From Apostichopus japonicus (taxonomy: Eukaryota; Echinodermata; Holothuroidea; Aspidochirotida; Stichopodidae): 64,000 bases of DNA. The notes beneath the pieces were generated by a model. It was not told where the DNA came from, made no database searches, and saw nothing but the letters and a program-made list of their open reading frames with translations. Below, one piece after another: positions 50,401-61,200 of the stretch; the first letter of the stretch is position 1, and each line of letters opens with the position of its first letter. Position numbers and translations under genes: made by a program. The stretch lies in assembly GCF_037975245.1 (NCBI RefSeq), contig NC_092570.1, forward strand, positions 10,827,001 through 10,891,000, given 5' to 3'.

Positions 50401-52241
50401 GTCCAAGTTGGTCAGTTCCGCTCAACAGCTGCATTTGCATTTTCTCTCAGGGAAGATTAGACTGTAGCTTTCAGGTAAGTTTTATTTGTTGTTTTGTTTT
50501 ATTTTCATCATCCTGAAAAGTTTGATTGCTGTTGTATTACAAAATGTGGTGGACCTCAAAATGTAATCTCAACTGTGAAAGCCAATCATACTAATTTATG
50601 ATCACATATAAATGAATTCCATGTGACCTAGTTGTTAAAAAATTTGCATAGGGGCAGTCATTAGCCATAGGGGCAGTCATTAGCCATAGGGGCAGTCATT
50701 AGCTTTGTGCTTGCTGTTCTAGAAGGCACAGTTACCATCTTAACTTCGAAGAATCCATTACTACTCTTTAATATTATGGAAGCAACTTTGCCAACAATGT
50801 GGGACACCTTGGTTTTGCAAAATTATTGGAATTTATTAGTTATTTCATGTGCTCTTCAAACTTACCACAAATGTTTTTTCAGAACAATTACCATTTAAAT
50901 GTTTCTTAATGGTCTGAAAAATACCCTATAAGGATAAAGAATATCTATATTCTTGCTGCTCTATTGATCCATTCCCTGGCTGCACCACTGCCCAACATTG
51001 GTCATAGTTTTGTTTTAAATTTCAGATATTGAAGTTAGAAATTTAAAACACCAGATAAGTGTTCATATTTACTCTCTAACAAGTACAATTTCTACTAGGC
51101 AGTGTAAAGTGTAGTATTGCTAAAACATTAGTAATCGTACCAATGGGATACAAGGTGTCAAATTAAGTGTAAAATCAACTTTTACAATAACTACTGCAAA
51201 ACAGCTCAGATAGCTACTACCTTGCTTAAGAAATGTAGTTGTGTGTTATAATCGTGTGGACTGCACCTAAATGGCTTGTTTTCCTGGTACTCAGTGGCAA
51301 TAGTTACACAGTTCTAAGAACCTCTGTGAAAGATTGTCTTGAAAGTTAAGTACTTTCTTTTACCACAAGCCTCATTCTTTATTACAGGTTAAAGAATTTT
51401 GCACTGAAGCTATCACTGTATGTGAAAATTTGATCCACCCTCGAATGCCACAGATACCTATTGTAAGGATTCCCGAAGAAGAAACAGAAGCAAATTTATC
51501 TAGTCATCTACCATCGTTATGTTTTCCTGGTAAGGGACACTTTAATGTTAACACAGTCACAGAATCAGAAATTTCCCCAAACCTAGATCAACAGGATGTA
51601 ATATCAGAGATTGTGCCTGAAGACAAGCTGCTTCACTCAGATATCACCACTGGGGGAAACTTCAAGGAAACCCAGTCCCAAAGGATGGAAATATCTTATG
51701 TAGGAGAACTTAATCAAACTGAGGAGAAAGGTGAATATGGCCATGATGGAGATCATCCTAAAAAACATGAAGATACAGAGCAATTTGATGATATAGCCAT
51801 AGATAGGGAGGAAGATAATACAGACCAAGAGGAAGAGACATTAGGTAGTGATGGAGAAAGTGGAGATGTCGATGAAGTGGAAAAAGTGACATCTGAAAAC
51901 AACATCATGCTGAAAGAGGGTGGAGTAGAAGAAAGTGGAGGAAGAATTAAAACACTAACTTGTGACAATCAGGTAGGCAACTGGATTTTGTCATTCATTT
52001 TAAGGGCTTATAAAAAATGGTTAAATCTGTGATTTCTGGGTCAAAGATCTGAGTGGTAGGCACTATTATAAAAACAAAATGAAAAACCTGAAATGATATT
52101 GAAAACCCTTTTGTTGTATATCTTACTTTGCTAATAACTTCTCCTGTGGTTTCTTTCTATTCCTAAACACAGAATAACAAAGGATCCATTGATGAGATGC
52201 TTGCATCATTTTCCACAGAGGGACCCGACATTGAAGCCTAG
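26469..52241 (+). CDS. PELP1: PELP1 (proline-, glutamate- and leucine-rich protein 1), 16 coding exons
   Basis: Exons: 26469-26618, 31622-31686, 33194-33299, 34184-34333, 35132-35266, 36594-36744, 37271-37400, 37996-38083, 42259-42353, 43176-43289, 43671-43809, 46150-46300, 48882-48937, 50274-50474, 51388-51972, 52173-52241. All are GT-AG and in phase, giving about 794 residues. ATG lies in a strong Kozak context (CAAGATGG). Landmarks shared with human PELP1, recalled rather than searched, include QQFQQHCLSWL (about 89-99), the 'GLEVLLTCMKFFP' helix, YQSAACRKELYHVLL, KEFCTEAITVCENLIHPR and the C-terminal DEMLASF. Armadillo/RIX1-like helices fill residues 1-600. A basic KKKQKKHH stretch near 457-464 may be an NLS. 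Residues about 600-770 are acidic. Candidate LxxLL motifs: 99-103, 163-167, 373-377. PELP1 scaffolds the TEX10-WDR18-LAS1L complex in 60S maturation. It is shorter than the roughly 1,130-residue human protein because the Pro-rich and poly-Glu tracts are absent. Confidence 0.92.
27279..27366. mobile_element. Solo terminal fragment of a TAGGGTTGGGCGATAT-type element
   Basis: Starts TAGGGTTGGGCGATATT and is dense in CGATA/TATCG words, the subterminal pattern of a hAT-like family. No matching right end was found, and it stops where the next fold-back begins. Confidence 0.4.
27367..29365. mobile_element. Third fold-back element, in PELP1 intron 1
   Basis: The left arm (about 27383-28343) and right arm (about 28541-29365) are inverted imperfect copies. 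Paired landmarks include GCGTGTCTGGCGAT / ATCGCCAGACACGC, TGACAAGTTAGAGTAGCTAT / its complement near 29070, and CAATTAGTTGTGTTTTTG / its complement near 28550. The outer end contains a perfect 38-bp palindrome centred between 27385 and 27386. The arms are GC-rich outside ('CCCCTGGACCCC' words) and AT-rich inside, with a loop of about 200 bp including an (ATT)n run. No transposase or target duplication was identified. Spliced out with intron 1, it could form a long RNA hairpin. Confidence 0.7.
29366..31621 (+). other. Remainder of PELP1 intron 1
   Basis: AT-rich intron sequence without recognisable repeats. The ORF near 30835-31050 is not an exon: it lacks a usable acceptor/donor pair in phase and has no PELP1 similarity. 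Confidence 0.5.
32308..32351. repeat. 44-bp near-perfect palindrome
   Basis: Arms read TATATTGTCACAGTGGTGCC and its complement with a single mismatch, centred on CATATG. It sits in PELP1 intron 2. Origin unknown. Confidence 0.8.
32440..33110 (+). repeat. Diverged tandem repeat of about 250 bp, 2.7 copies
   Basis: Three copies share the order 'GATTTAGGT...CTGAA..TTATG', 'GCCATGGGG.CA.TGAAGC', 'GT.TGTGCTAATAA'. They begin at about 32450, 32706 and 32949. The array lies in PELP1 intron 2. It is degenerate and shows no coding signal. Confidence 0.6.
34662..34911 (+). repeat. Tandem duplication of about 123 bp in PELP1 intron 4
   Basis: Two adjacent copies start CAAGCTCTTTAATTA and contain GGTGTGAGATCTTGTG and GTGAGACACCCAAAAGC. 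They differ at a handful of sites, suggesting a fairly recent event. Confidence 0.85.
35990..36440 (+). repeat. Copy of the dispersed 'CTTGTAAACACGATA' repeat family
   Basis: Contains the family landmarks GTATGTGACACCTTGGC, TTGTAAACACGATAAGTCA, a 'TGATGTCCCATATTGAGTA' step and repeated AGGTCA-type words. Related copies occur at 43900-44440, 45390-45680, 46481-48598 and in the NME7 introns. It lies in PELP1 intron 5. Confidence 0.6.
37411..37795 (+). repeat. Poly-T followed by a roughly 33-bp minisatellite in PELP1 intron 7
   Basis: A T run (37411-37439) precedes about ten degenerate units with the words ATGATTCATTGTAATAGAA and CTCAATGCACCA. The unit length wobbles between 30 and 36 bp. Confidence 0.8.
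38546..38943. mobile_element. 398-bp hAT MITE nested in the outer element
   Basis: Ends CAAGGGCGTAGGAACC and, inverted, CAGTGGCGTAGGAAGG, flanked by a perfect 8-bp duplication TCAAAAAG (38538-38545, 38944-38951). Long G and C runs sit just inside the ends, and a 'TTGCATCT' unit is duplicated internally. Same family as the truncated copy at 22641-22860. Confidence 0.85.
38961..40346. mobile_element. 1.39-kb hAT element nested in the outer element
   Basis: Perfect 11-bp TIR CAGGCTTGGGG...CCCCAAGCCTG, flanked by the 8-bp duplication ATCTCAGA (38953-38960, 40347-40354). Both subterminal regions are built from GTAATCGTAATCGATTAC words. The small ORFs within have no transposase motifs. It contains a further hAT at 39733-40020. 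Confidence 0.9.
39733..40020. mobile_element. 288-bp hAT MITE, innermost of the nested set
   Basis: TIR CAGGCGCGTAGCCAGG...CCTGGCTACGCGCCTG (16 bp, perfect), with an 8-bp duplication CGTGTTGA / CGTGTTAA (one mismatch) at 39725-39732 and 40021-40028. It shares the GCGTACAAGAAAATTT core with the MITE at 4273-4873. Confidence 0.9.
42852..42886 (+). repeat. Perfect 15-bp stem, 5-nt loop hairpin in PELP1 intron 9
   Basis: ACAAGATTAAAGCAA, loop TAAGT, then the exact complement. It is too short for a typical miRNA precursor. Another hairpin (11-bp stem GCACTCTCATG) lies at 43068-43095. Confidence 0.6.
43900..44440 (+). repeat. Copy of the dispersed 'CTTGTAAACACGATA' repeat family, PELP1 intron 11
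   Basis: Tandem sub-copies carry 'GCTTGTAAA..TGATATCTCAACAACC', 'GATGTGCCCTATTG', 'CTCATGAATATTAATGA' and 'GGGTGTGGCTTA'. Weaker related sequence continues at 45390-45690. Confidence 0.6.
46481..48598 (+). repeat. 2.1-kb dispersed repeat with GGTTCCTTGCT ends and DR4 AGGTCA pairs, PELP1 intron 12
   Basis: Left end GGTTCCTTGCTAAAAGCAAA (itself a hairpin) is matched by AGCAAGGAACC at the right end. The interior repeats with a period of several hundred bp: 'GATAACT..AACAAGGGA', 'GACAAGTTG...AATATTTT..AACTTAACGGT' and 'AGTTATA..AGGTCAAAGTTA'. Direct repeats AGGTCA-CCAA-AGGTCA (or one-base variants) occur at 46800, 47459 and 47754. TGACCT-CTGG-TGACCT occurs at 46938 and 47891. No clear target duplication and no ORF. 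Confidence 0.65.
49024..49165. mobile_element. Solo end of the TAGTGTTCAA hAT family, PELP1 intron 13
   Basis: TAGTGTTCAAACGATTATTG followed by reversed GATCGGAATCGGTAAAA and TACCGATTATTCC words matches the terminal regions of the hAT at 38213-41646. The opposite end is missing. Confidence 0.55.
50642..50702 (+). repeat. Three tandem copies of CATAGGGGCAGTCATTAGC
   Basis: Short perfect tandem repeat in PELP1 intron 14. Confidence 0.9.
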
Positions 52242-55213
52242 AGTTATATGGAAATGAAACGGTGCTCAAAGTTGCAGTCTAAAGATTTTTGAATACGCTA
52301 TTTTGAAATAATGCTTCTCTGGGGCTGGTTGTGCTTGCAACATGTTTACTACTGTACAAAGACATTATTGACCAAGAAATAATTGTTACTTGTTTCAAGT
52401 GTTTCAAAGGTATTTCATGCATTTAGAAAGGCAATCTACCTTGCAAAACAAGTGTGAAGGCAAACAACACTTTTGCAGCAGATGTAAACTAGGACTAGCA
52501 TGTTTAGTTTCATTGCAGTCTGATTGCATATTTAAACATTTTTTATTTTAAAACACTGAAAGGTTAGTATTATAACAGAGCTATGGTTCACAGAAATCAC
52601 CTATGCCAGAACAAAGCTGTAAACATCAATATTGGCCCCAAATGTGCTAGATTGTCAAATACTTTCACTCATGTTCCAACTCCAATTTAGTAACATCCTT
52701 GAAGTATTTGCTCACTAAGCATTTGTCTAATTCAACACCCCTTGACATCTGGAAGTAACTTCAAGATACAGAACCTTCTCCAAAGTACTTTTGGAACTCT
52801 GTTTCATGCATGTAAAGCATGATAAAATGTGGAGCCAATACTGCTATGTGAATACTATACAATACTAGTATGTCTGCTATAGAGGATGTAGTAAGTCTGG
52901 CAATTACTACTATGGCATACCCAGTTAAATTTAGGGGTAGGATAGATGGTTGGAGGAATAGTGGGTAATTGTCTCTTCTCCACACCTCTTATTTTGGGTT
53001 AAGCTACACATGCTAGAGCAGCAATGCTGCAGAATCTCAAAACTATTAACAAACTTGTACTTTGAGGCTAAGTGTATCAGTTATTGCAAGGTATTGCATG
53101 GGGTTGTTATTTTAAGACACTTTATGAACAGAGAATAAATTACAACCAGAAAGTCAAAAGACTTTGAAAATCCTTGTTCATTAGAGATATTTTGTAAGTG
53201 CTTTGATCTCAAATTGAGAGTTTTAGATATATCATGTTGTATTAAGATATGCACACATTGTCAGCTGAACTTTTAACAGATCATCAGGAAAATCAGCTGT
53301 CATATTTGTCATTATTTACGTACTGTATATAGCCAAATTAAATACAGACATTGTAATTGGTAGGACTATAGAGGACTGGTGAAAGGGGAGCATGGGCGGG
53401 CGGTTGTTAAATAAGGTTGTCAACTCATAGTTTACATAACTTGAAATGTACATCTATTAGAGACAATACCATGACATAGAACAAAGCCACTATCCAACGA
53501 ATCCTTGTGAGAAATAGCCAGCAAGTATTTCCAGTTTCCATGTGCTATGATGCTGATTTCAGAGGACGTATTTCTGTGAAAGTGTAGCTATACACGTAAA
53601 CTCTGAAATATGAGCTGCAGACTACAGAGATATATGTGCAATAAGCAAACTATAATACATGTAAAGGACTATACAAGCTTGGCCTAATTTTGAATGTGAC
53701 CTATGTAATGCTTGAACATCAAACATGATCTTTGCCAAATCACATATAGTAATACCAGTGCTGGTGACCAAGGCTCACGACAAGGATATGACAAAACTAT
53801 CCACTCTTCAAATAGTGTCTAACCATGTACACCGCAGACTGATCTGTGGTGACCTCTTCTTTCCCCAATAACTGATTTATTATTCAAAGCAAATGTAAAA
53901 CTGAAGAGAATTGCCTACCTCAAACATGCTTATGTACTCATTCTAGCCAGTGGCTAAGATGTACAATAATAAGATACAAAGGCAACTCATAAGGACATAA
54001 TAACAAGACTGTTATCCTGGAATAGTTTATCACAATTATCAAGAAATGACACTACTTATTCCATCCTACCAGCGTTTGGAATGGTAGCAGCAGTCTTAGT
54101 TCCTGTCCAGTCCTGGTAATATTATACTTGAAAATTATGGAATTTTTGTCAAAGTCACAACATCATAACTTTCACCTAGGTACAATAAACAGAAAATGCA
54201 TGTCTGGAAGTTGTAATGCCAAAATCTTTATTTACAAATGCAAGAACACTTATTGCAGATATCAAAGAAATAGAAGAAAAAAGGAAAACGTTCAAACTCG
54301 CCACAATTGCCTATTCATTTAAATCACTTGATGTTACAGATTTTTTTTACAAAATTCTGCCATTGGAATGATATAACATATTTCACACATTTACTTCATG
54401 CATCATAAGTTTAAAAGTTAACTTTTTAAGAAATTTTTTAGAAAGGCACTATATAGCAAAATGAGCAAGTAACAAAAAATGAAGTTTGGGATTTAGACCC
54501 AGCAAACTTCTCACTGTTAGCCTTCAAGTGCTGGGGATGTCCTCTTTATGTTTACCTACTTTCCTGCTGTGATTCTTAACAAAGTTGTACCTTTCATGTT
54601 CTACACTGTCAGCCGGTTGTCCCCAGAATGTCTTGTTGGTTGATATGACCTAGAATGCCAGACTATAAACAGTGCAGTTATAATCATTCAAGATCTCCCT
54701 AAAACATCACCCACTGAGCAACATGAATAGAAAGGAAAGTATATAGTAGACTTTTATATCCACACCTTTAATTCCTCTCCTTTTTACTCTTAAACAAAAC
54801 ATTGGATTGTGATAATTTCCACAATCTGGTAAATCCATGTGGAAATCAGGTCTGAAAAAATCCCAAATCCAGTGCATCCCTAGATGTTAAATAAAACCAG
54901 TACCATGGCTAGATTGAATGGACTCTCAAATCAGATTACAGTTATTTGGATCATGTACTATTTGATCATCAATGTTATTCAAACATATACAAAACCGTAG
55001 GTTGTAGTGTGGAAAAAGCATTGGCTCACAGTTTGTTTTTGTGTTTTGGTACTGTACCAAATGAGAGAAACAGTTTGAATGAGCCACATGAAACAGTTAA
55101 GGCGTTTAACCTGTTCAATAAGTATGTTCCAACTCCTGCACAGTTAAACTCAAGTTAAGCAATATTCTGAAATCACAATCTGATCTATAGTGAGTAGCAG
55201 GCAAGGAGACCCA
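52242..55213. other. Convergent intergenic gap: PELP1 3' flank to NME7 3' end
   Basis: Candidate PELP1 poly(A) signal AATAAA at 53134-53139; another at 54184. Otherwise AT-rich sequence without repeats or exons that I recognise. The 70-codon ORF at 54946-55158 has no family features. Confidence 0.4.
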
Positions 55214-55219
55214 TTTATT
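55214..55219 (-). terminator. Probable NME7 poly(A) signal
   Basis: AATAAA on the minus strand about 30 bases after the NME7 stop codon, implying a very short 3' UTR. Confidence 0.55.
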
Positions 55220-55248
55220 ACATTTATGTGACAAAGAATTGTTGGAAA

Positions 55249-58200
55249 CTAATCAGAGAGGATTCTGAAAAAGTATTCAACTTCAAGGGCACCATCTTCT
55301 GGTAGATCTGTACAGTGAATAGCGTTATTAATTTTTGTGTGGCCAAACTTGGCTCTCAAAGTGTTGGGTCGAAGGTGGCGTGCAATCTCTGGATCTGCTG
55401 GGCCCACAAATTCTCGAAACTTTGTGGGAATATTGTCACCTTGGCCAGTCACTTCCAGAACAATGCATGGTCCAGAAGATAATTCGTTCACCATGTCCTG
55501 AGAAGAAATGAGATGTACTAAATGTGATACATCAACATACTAAGTATGGCATCTGCCTTTGTTGAATATATTGTGTTAAACAAGGTTTTCACAATTTGAC
55601 CACTGGTGAACTCGAAAGACCATTGACCTTTGCCCACAACAATAGGCTTCTTGTACTCAATGTGGTACAATAAGATGTATACCATATATGCGATCTATCC
55701 AAGCTTCCCTTGCGATATTATATTTAGGAAGGGGTGTATTGTAAAGAGACAGGGAAGAGGGGAGTGAAGTGACTGTTTGACATTTATTGACTTCAAATGA
55801 CCTTTGGCCTCCACCAAAAACAATAGGCTTCTTGTACTCAATGTGGTACTTCTACACTAAATCATGAGGTTTGACCAAACTATCTTGTTTGAAAGGTTTT
55901 TACAATTTCACCCCAAATTACCTTTGACGTCCACCAAAAACAAGAGGCTTCTTGTATCCAATGTGGTACTTCTACACACCATATATGAGGTCTGCCTAAG
56001 CTTCCCTTCTTAAGATACTGTGTTTACAAGGTTTTCACAAGTTGACCCCAAATGACCTCCACCAAAAACTATAGGCTTTTTGTACTCAATGTGGTTTGTA
56101 TACATGATAAATATGAGATCTGCCCAACCTTCTTGAGATGTTGTGTTTACAAGGTTTCACAAGTTGACCCTTGGTGACCCAAAAGACCTTTGACCTCCAC
56201 CACAAACAATAGGCTCAAGCTTCCAATATTGAGATCTTGTTTACAAGGTTTTCACAATTTGACCTCTGGTGACCCCAAATGACCTTTGACCTCCACAAAA
56301 AATAGGCTTCTTACACTCAATGTGGTACTTCAACACACTACACATAAATTGGTCTGACCTTCCCTTCCTCAGATAACATGTTTACAAGCTGGGCGTCACA
56401 AACGCACACATATATACATCATCATTAATGCGAGGTTATGATTATCATGAAACCAAAATGTTACTTTCTAACATTATACTGCTGTTTATTTACTGTTTCA
56501 TGTGATACATTGGCTTAGTTGCCAATGTTCTTAGAATTCAATCACTACGAGCTGTTATTTTCCTTAAGTTGGTAGACAAACATTTTATAAAGTATAGCAA
56601 AAACCAAAGTTTTGGGGAGGCTTATTTTTCATAATATGAACTTGCTGTGCTGTTGCCAGATGCATTACAAAATTGTCCCCACAATTGAAACCACAAAGTC
56701 AAATGGCTAAGTGATTATAAAATATATAATGTAACACTGCAGACAAGATTTCAACCATTGCTGAATTCACATGATCAAATGGGTTCTTTTACTCACTAAG
56801 TTGGATCCACATACCAAGAATGAAGTTCTTCCAAGCTTTGTTGTGGAAATTATACACCTAAGGCTTTCAAACTCTGACCTCAAATGACCTTTGAAGTTAA
56901 AGGTCATCAAAGTTTTCATAATTTTGATCACTGGCTAAAATGATCTACGGCCCCTATGAGTTCTTGCACTTATTATGGTGGATCCACACACTGAGTTTGA
57001 AGTTCATCCAAGCATTGCTTATGAAGTTACAGGGTTACAAGGCATTTAGACTTTGACCTCTGGTGAAATCTATTCCCTTTGACCACCACAGATAGCAATA
57101 GGGTTATTCTGCTCTCGTAGATGCTACCATGAACATTTTGAGAGAGTGAGTTTACAAGCCAACTATTGATTGATTGTTTTTGCCTTTGGCAGGAAATCTA
57201 CATGTAGGTACCACAAATAGTACTTGAAAGTAACTCAAAGTATAACTGAATCAATACCTCCTATATAAAGACTGTTCAAAGTTGTAAAGTTACATTCAGA
57301 TACCATTTCATATAATTTGAAATACTCACTATATATTCAGCAACAACTCCTTTGTAGACTTCAAAGAATTCTTCTGCATTTGCTTTCTCCATGTGAAACA
57401 TCTGCAGCCCTGTTACCTGATAACCCTGAGCAGTAATTGCAGCCATAATCTCACCAGCTTTATCTGTAAACAAAACAGTAAAAAGGTTTGCAATATTCCA
57501 TTTGGTTACTAAGGGGCAGGAACCTTTGCAATCGTGTTGGCATGTGTATGCGTGGGTGCATGTGTGTGGATGTGACCGCTAGCTTGTAAACATGATGTCT
57601 CAACAACCACAAGTTGAGTCACTGTCATGCTTGGTAGGTTGATGTCCCATAATGTGCCCTATTGTTTGTGGTTCCCATCTCAGGAATATTAATGAGTGGG
57701 TGGGCCTGAACATGAAATTCTAAAACTGTCAATATCTCTCTAATCCTATGTCTGACTTAGTTCATACTTGGTTTGGTGATTTAACTATATAGTAAGTAAA
57801 TGTTATTTGCAACAAGAACATTTACCTCATTAATATTCATGCTTGGGTGGGGCTTAATGAGAATTCGTAGAAAACGGCTTGTAAACACGATACCTCAACA
57901 AACACAAGTTGAATCAATGTCATACTTAGCAGGTAGATGCCCCATGATATGAAGATGTGCCCTATTGTTGTTGGTTCCCATCTCTTGAATGTTAAGTGGG
58001 CGGGGCTTAACAGAAAATTATTTAAATTGTCACTATCTGTGCAACCGTATGTCCGGTTACTTTATACTTGGTACAGTATGGTGATGTAACTATTAGTAAG
58101 TATCTTCTTGCATCAACATGTTTTTACTTCCTTAATGTTCATGAGTGGGTGGGGCTGCAATGGGAATCCTTGAAACCGCTTGTATACACAATATCTTAAC

Positions 58201-61200
58201 AAACACTTGTTGAATCAATGTCATACTTGGTGTTAAATGCCCTAATTATGAGTAGATGTGCACTATTGTTTGTAGTTCTCATCTCATGAATACTAATGAG
58301 TGGGCAGGGCTTACCATAACATTTGTAATGTCAATATCTCTTCAACCATTATGTGCGATTTATTTTATAGTTGGTATGGTGATGTAACTACAAAGTAAAT
58401 ACATGTTCTTTGCAACAACAATTTTACAGAGCATTAAGATTTATGTGTGGGTGGTTTTAATGGGAAATAGTCAAAAACAGCTTGTAAACAGGATATCTCA
58501 ACAAACACAGGTTGAATCAATGTTATATATGGTAAGTAGATTCAGCTTGGGGAGCACACTAACCCTATTGAAATTAGTAGATGTCAAAGGTCACATGAGG
58601 TTGACAGTTGTCAAAGTCTGCAAACCTTTTAAACATGATAACTAAAAATTTCAAGCTACCATTAATTTTTGAATTCTCCAATGCTATGATTGTCTTTTTG
58701 TGAACATAGTTTGGTCTGTTTAGTTTTGTTAAGGTCCCTATAAGACTTCAAGAAAACATGCAATCATCCAGGAAATGAAATCTGCATCAAAGTGTTGCTT
58801 TAAACATGACCTGACACTGTGGTTATGAGTTTTTAACCTCTGACCTTCTAGGGGTCAACAGGTTATGTCACATGGGCTCAAAATTTCCCATTTTCCCTGA
58901 GATTTATACTAGATGACTTTTGCTTTTGGCAGTAGGTTGTGAAAATATTTCAGAGTATTATAAACAATACAATGTAACTCTCATTCATTAATAACAATTA
59001 TTAAAGGGATGTTTCTGTTGCAGAGGTGACTTCCTAGCTCAAATTAGTAAAAGAAAATGTTCCTTTATTCATCTATGTGTCTATGACTCTCATGGGAAGA
59101 CTGTCCTTTCTGGATATATTAACACTTTGGAATAAAAATTCTATACTGTAAAATCCTTACCAGTGAATGAAATTGTTAAAGGCCCACAAGGGAGAGTGCT
59201 ACAAATAAGATCTGCAAATCTCTGATATTTTCTGGGTCTCACTTAATTCTTGGACAAATTTAATTCGCTAGCTCCACATGAATCAGATAGTTATTTTGAA
59301 AATTGCTAAAACCTAATTTCTAAGTTTTTTGACATTTGGCCTATGATGTCATCAATCACCCAGGCACGAGTTAACATGTTCAAACACCTACCCACCTTTT
59401 TGAACTTCATCGAACCTACTGTCATAAAGTTAGGCCAATTTTACCTTTGACCCTGACCCTAAATCTGTCTTATTCCAAAACAAATTCTCATCATTCTCTA
59501 AATAACGTGTGGTTTTAATGCATTTTTTCAACATGTCGACATGCAAAAATATGGCTATACCAAGTTTTAGATATCTTGACCTTTGAACTTTGACTAATGA
59601 TGTCATCAAATGTGTAGGCACTACTTTACATGGTTAGGCACCCACCCACCAAGTATGAACTTGATTGGAATTAGGGCCTAGGAGGAGTTTGTGACAACTT
59701 TTTCGCACAATTTAGGACATTTTTACCTTTGAACTCAATTGACCCCAACCCTAAACAATCTGTCTTATTTTATAATTTGTCTCATCATTCTTTACATATA
59801 GGTTGAGGACCTCTGAGCTTTGTTCTATGACATCATGAATCACATACTCACAATTTAACATGGTCAGACACCTTCCCACAAATGAACTTGATAGGACTTA
59901 GGGTCTAGGAGGAGTTCGCAAAACACTTTTTTTGTTCACTCACATACACATACACACACACCCACATCCTCACATTTCTGATGTGGGGTGAAGTACAATA
60001 TCTCATCTCCATATACATTACATGTAGGGAGGTGAGATTATAATATTGTAGTTGTTGCTTCAATAACCAACTTGTTGAAGGCTTGAAGTTTGTAGGAGAA
60101 CTTTATTTTAGTGAGTGTAGGAATTGAAAAACAGAGAGAGATAAGTACTGTAATGTCTCCAGTGGGATTGTGGCAAGAAGGATTATGTAAGGTACCATAC
60201 CATTCATCCTAGAGGGACAAATATCAATGTATTCCTTTTACCTATTGACTGTCAGTATCTTCTGGATTCATAAAATGCTTTTTCAGTTTGAAAAGGTTGG
60301 AAAGCGACTGATTTAGGCTAGTAAACAATGTTACTATACAGTTTTCAGTCTTTTAGAATATTCTTGCCAACAAAGGCTGTCTCTAATCTCGGTTTCATTT
60401 GGCATTATGCAATTTTCAATGATCACCTTAACTATAGGGGTCTGAAATTTTGTTGATGTCTATACATTATACAACACCACCATTGTAGAGAATTTGTAGC
60501 AAATCGTTGATAATTATCGTTGATAATTGTAGGAACTCAAAGAAAGACTTTTTTGAAATAATTTATTTTGGGAGTTATACTAATACAGCACTGTATCAAC
60601 TATGTACAACCACCATCCAACTTTGAAAGGATGGATACAACTATCATGAGAACCATGAATAACACCAACATCACTCATTGACATAGTACATATCTATCTT
60701 CAAACTTACTTGTATCCACAGCACTTGGTTTGATGATACAGCAGGTACTGCCTTGATGCATAGCAGTATTACGTCTGACTTTTGAACCAAAGAAAAAATT
60801 ACATTCACGCTGTGCTGACATAGTGGAGTCTGAACCATGGCATGCATTCTGTGTTTGATCTGATGACAAGAAGAGAAAATATATCAGAGGATGTTATTTC
60901 ATTAATAAAACAACCAATAGTTACTTCCAAGTTTCATAAATTGAGTGCAAAAAACAAACCTCTAGGCATTAGAGAAACTCAGTTGTTTAGCTTAGAAACA
61001 GTCCAGATATTTAAATGCTTCCACTTTATATGCATGCATCATATAATTTCTCTGTAATGATCATTATTCTAAGCACAACAGATAAACTCTTATCTAGATT
61101 TTGTTGGAAGGAAATGTTACTTTAAAAGGATGCAGTATTTGGTCAGGCGCAATGGAAGCAAATGGTTCTATGGAGAATCAAAGAGTAAGTACCAATCAAT

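Noticed and set aside
54946..55158. 70-codon ORF between PELP1 and NME7
   Set aside because: No family features, no splice or promoter context, length within chance expectation.
60710..60850. NME7 exon start at the acceptor ending ...AAACACAG before AATGCATGC
   Set aside because: That junction would be out of phase with the preceding exon; the acceptor 9 bp upstream (...CATCAG) keeps frame and gives FGT-DQTQ-NACHG, the same length as human FGT-DGIR-NAAHG.
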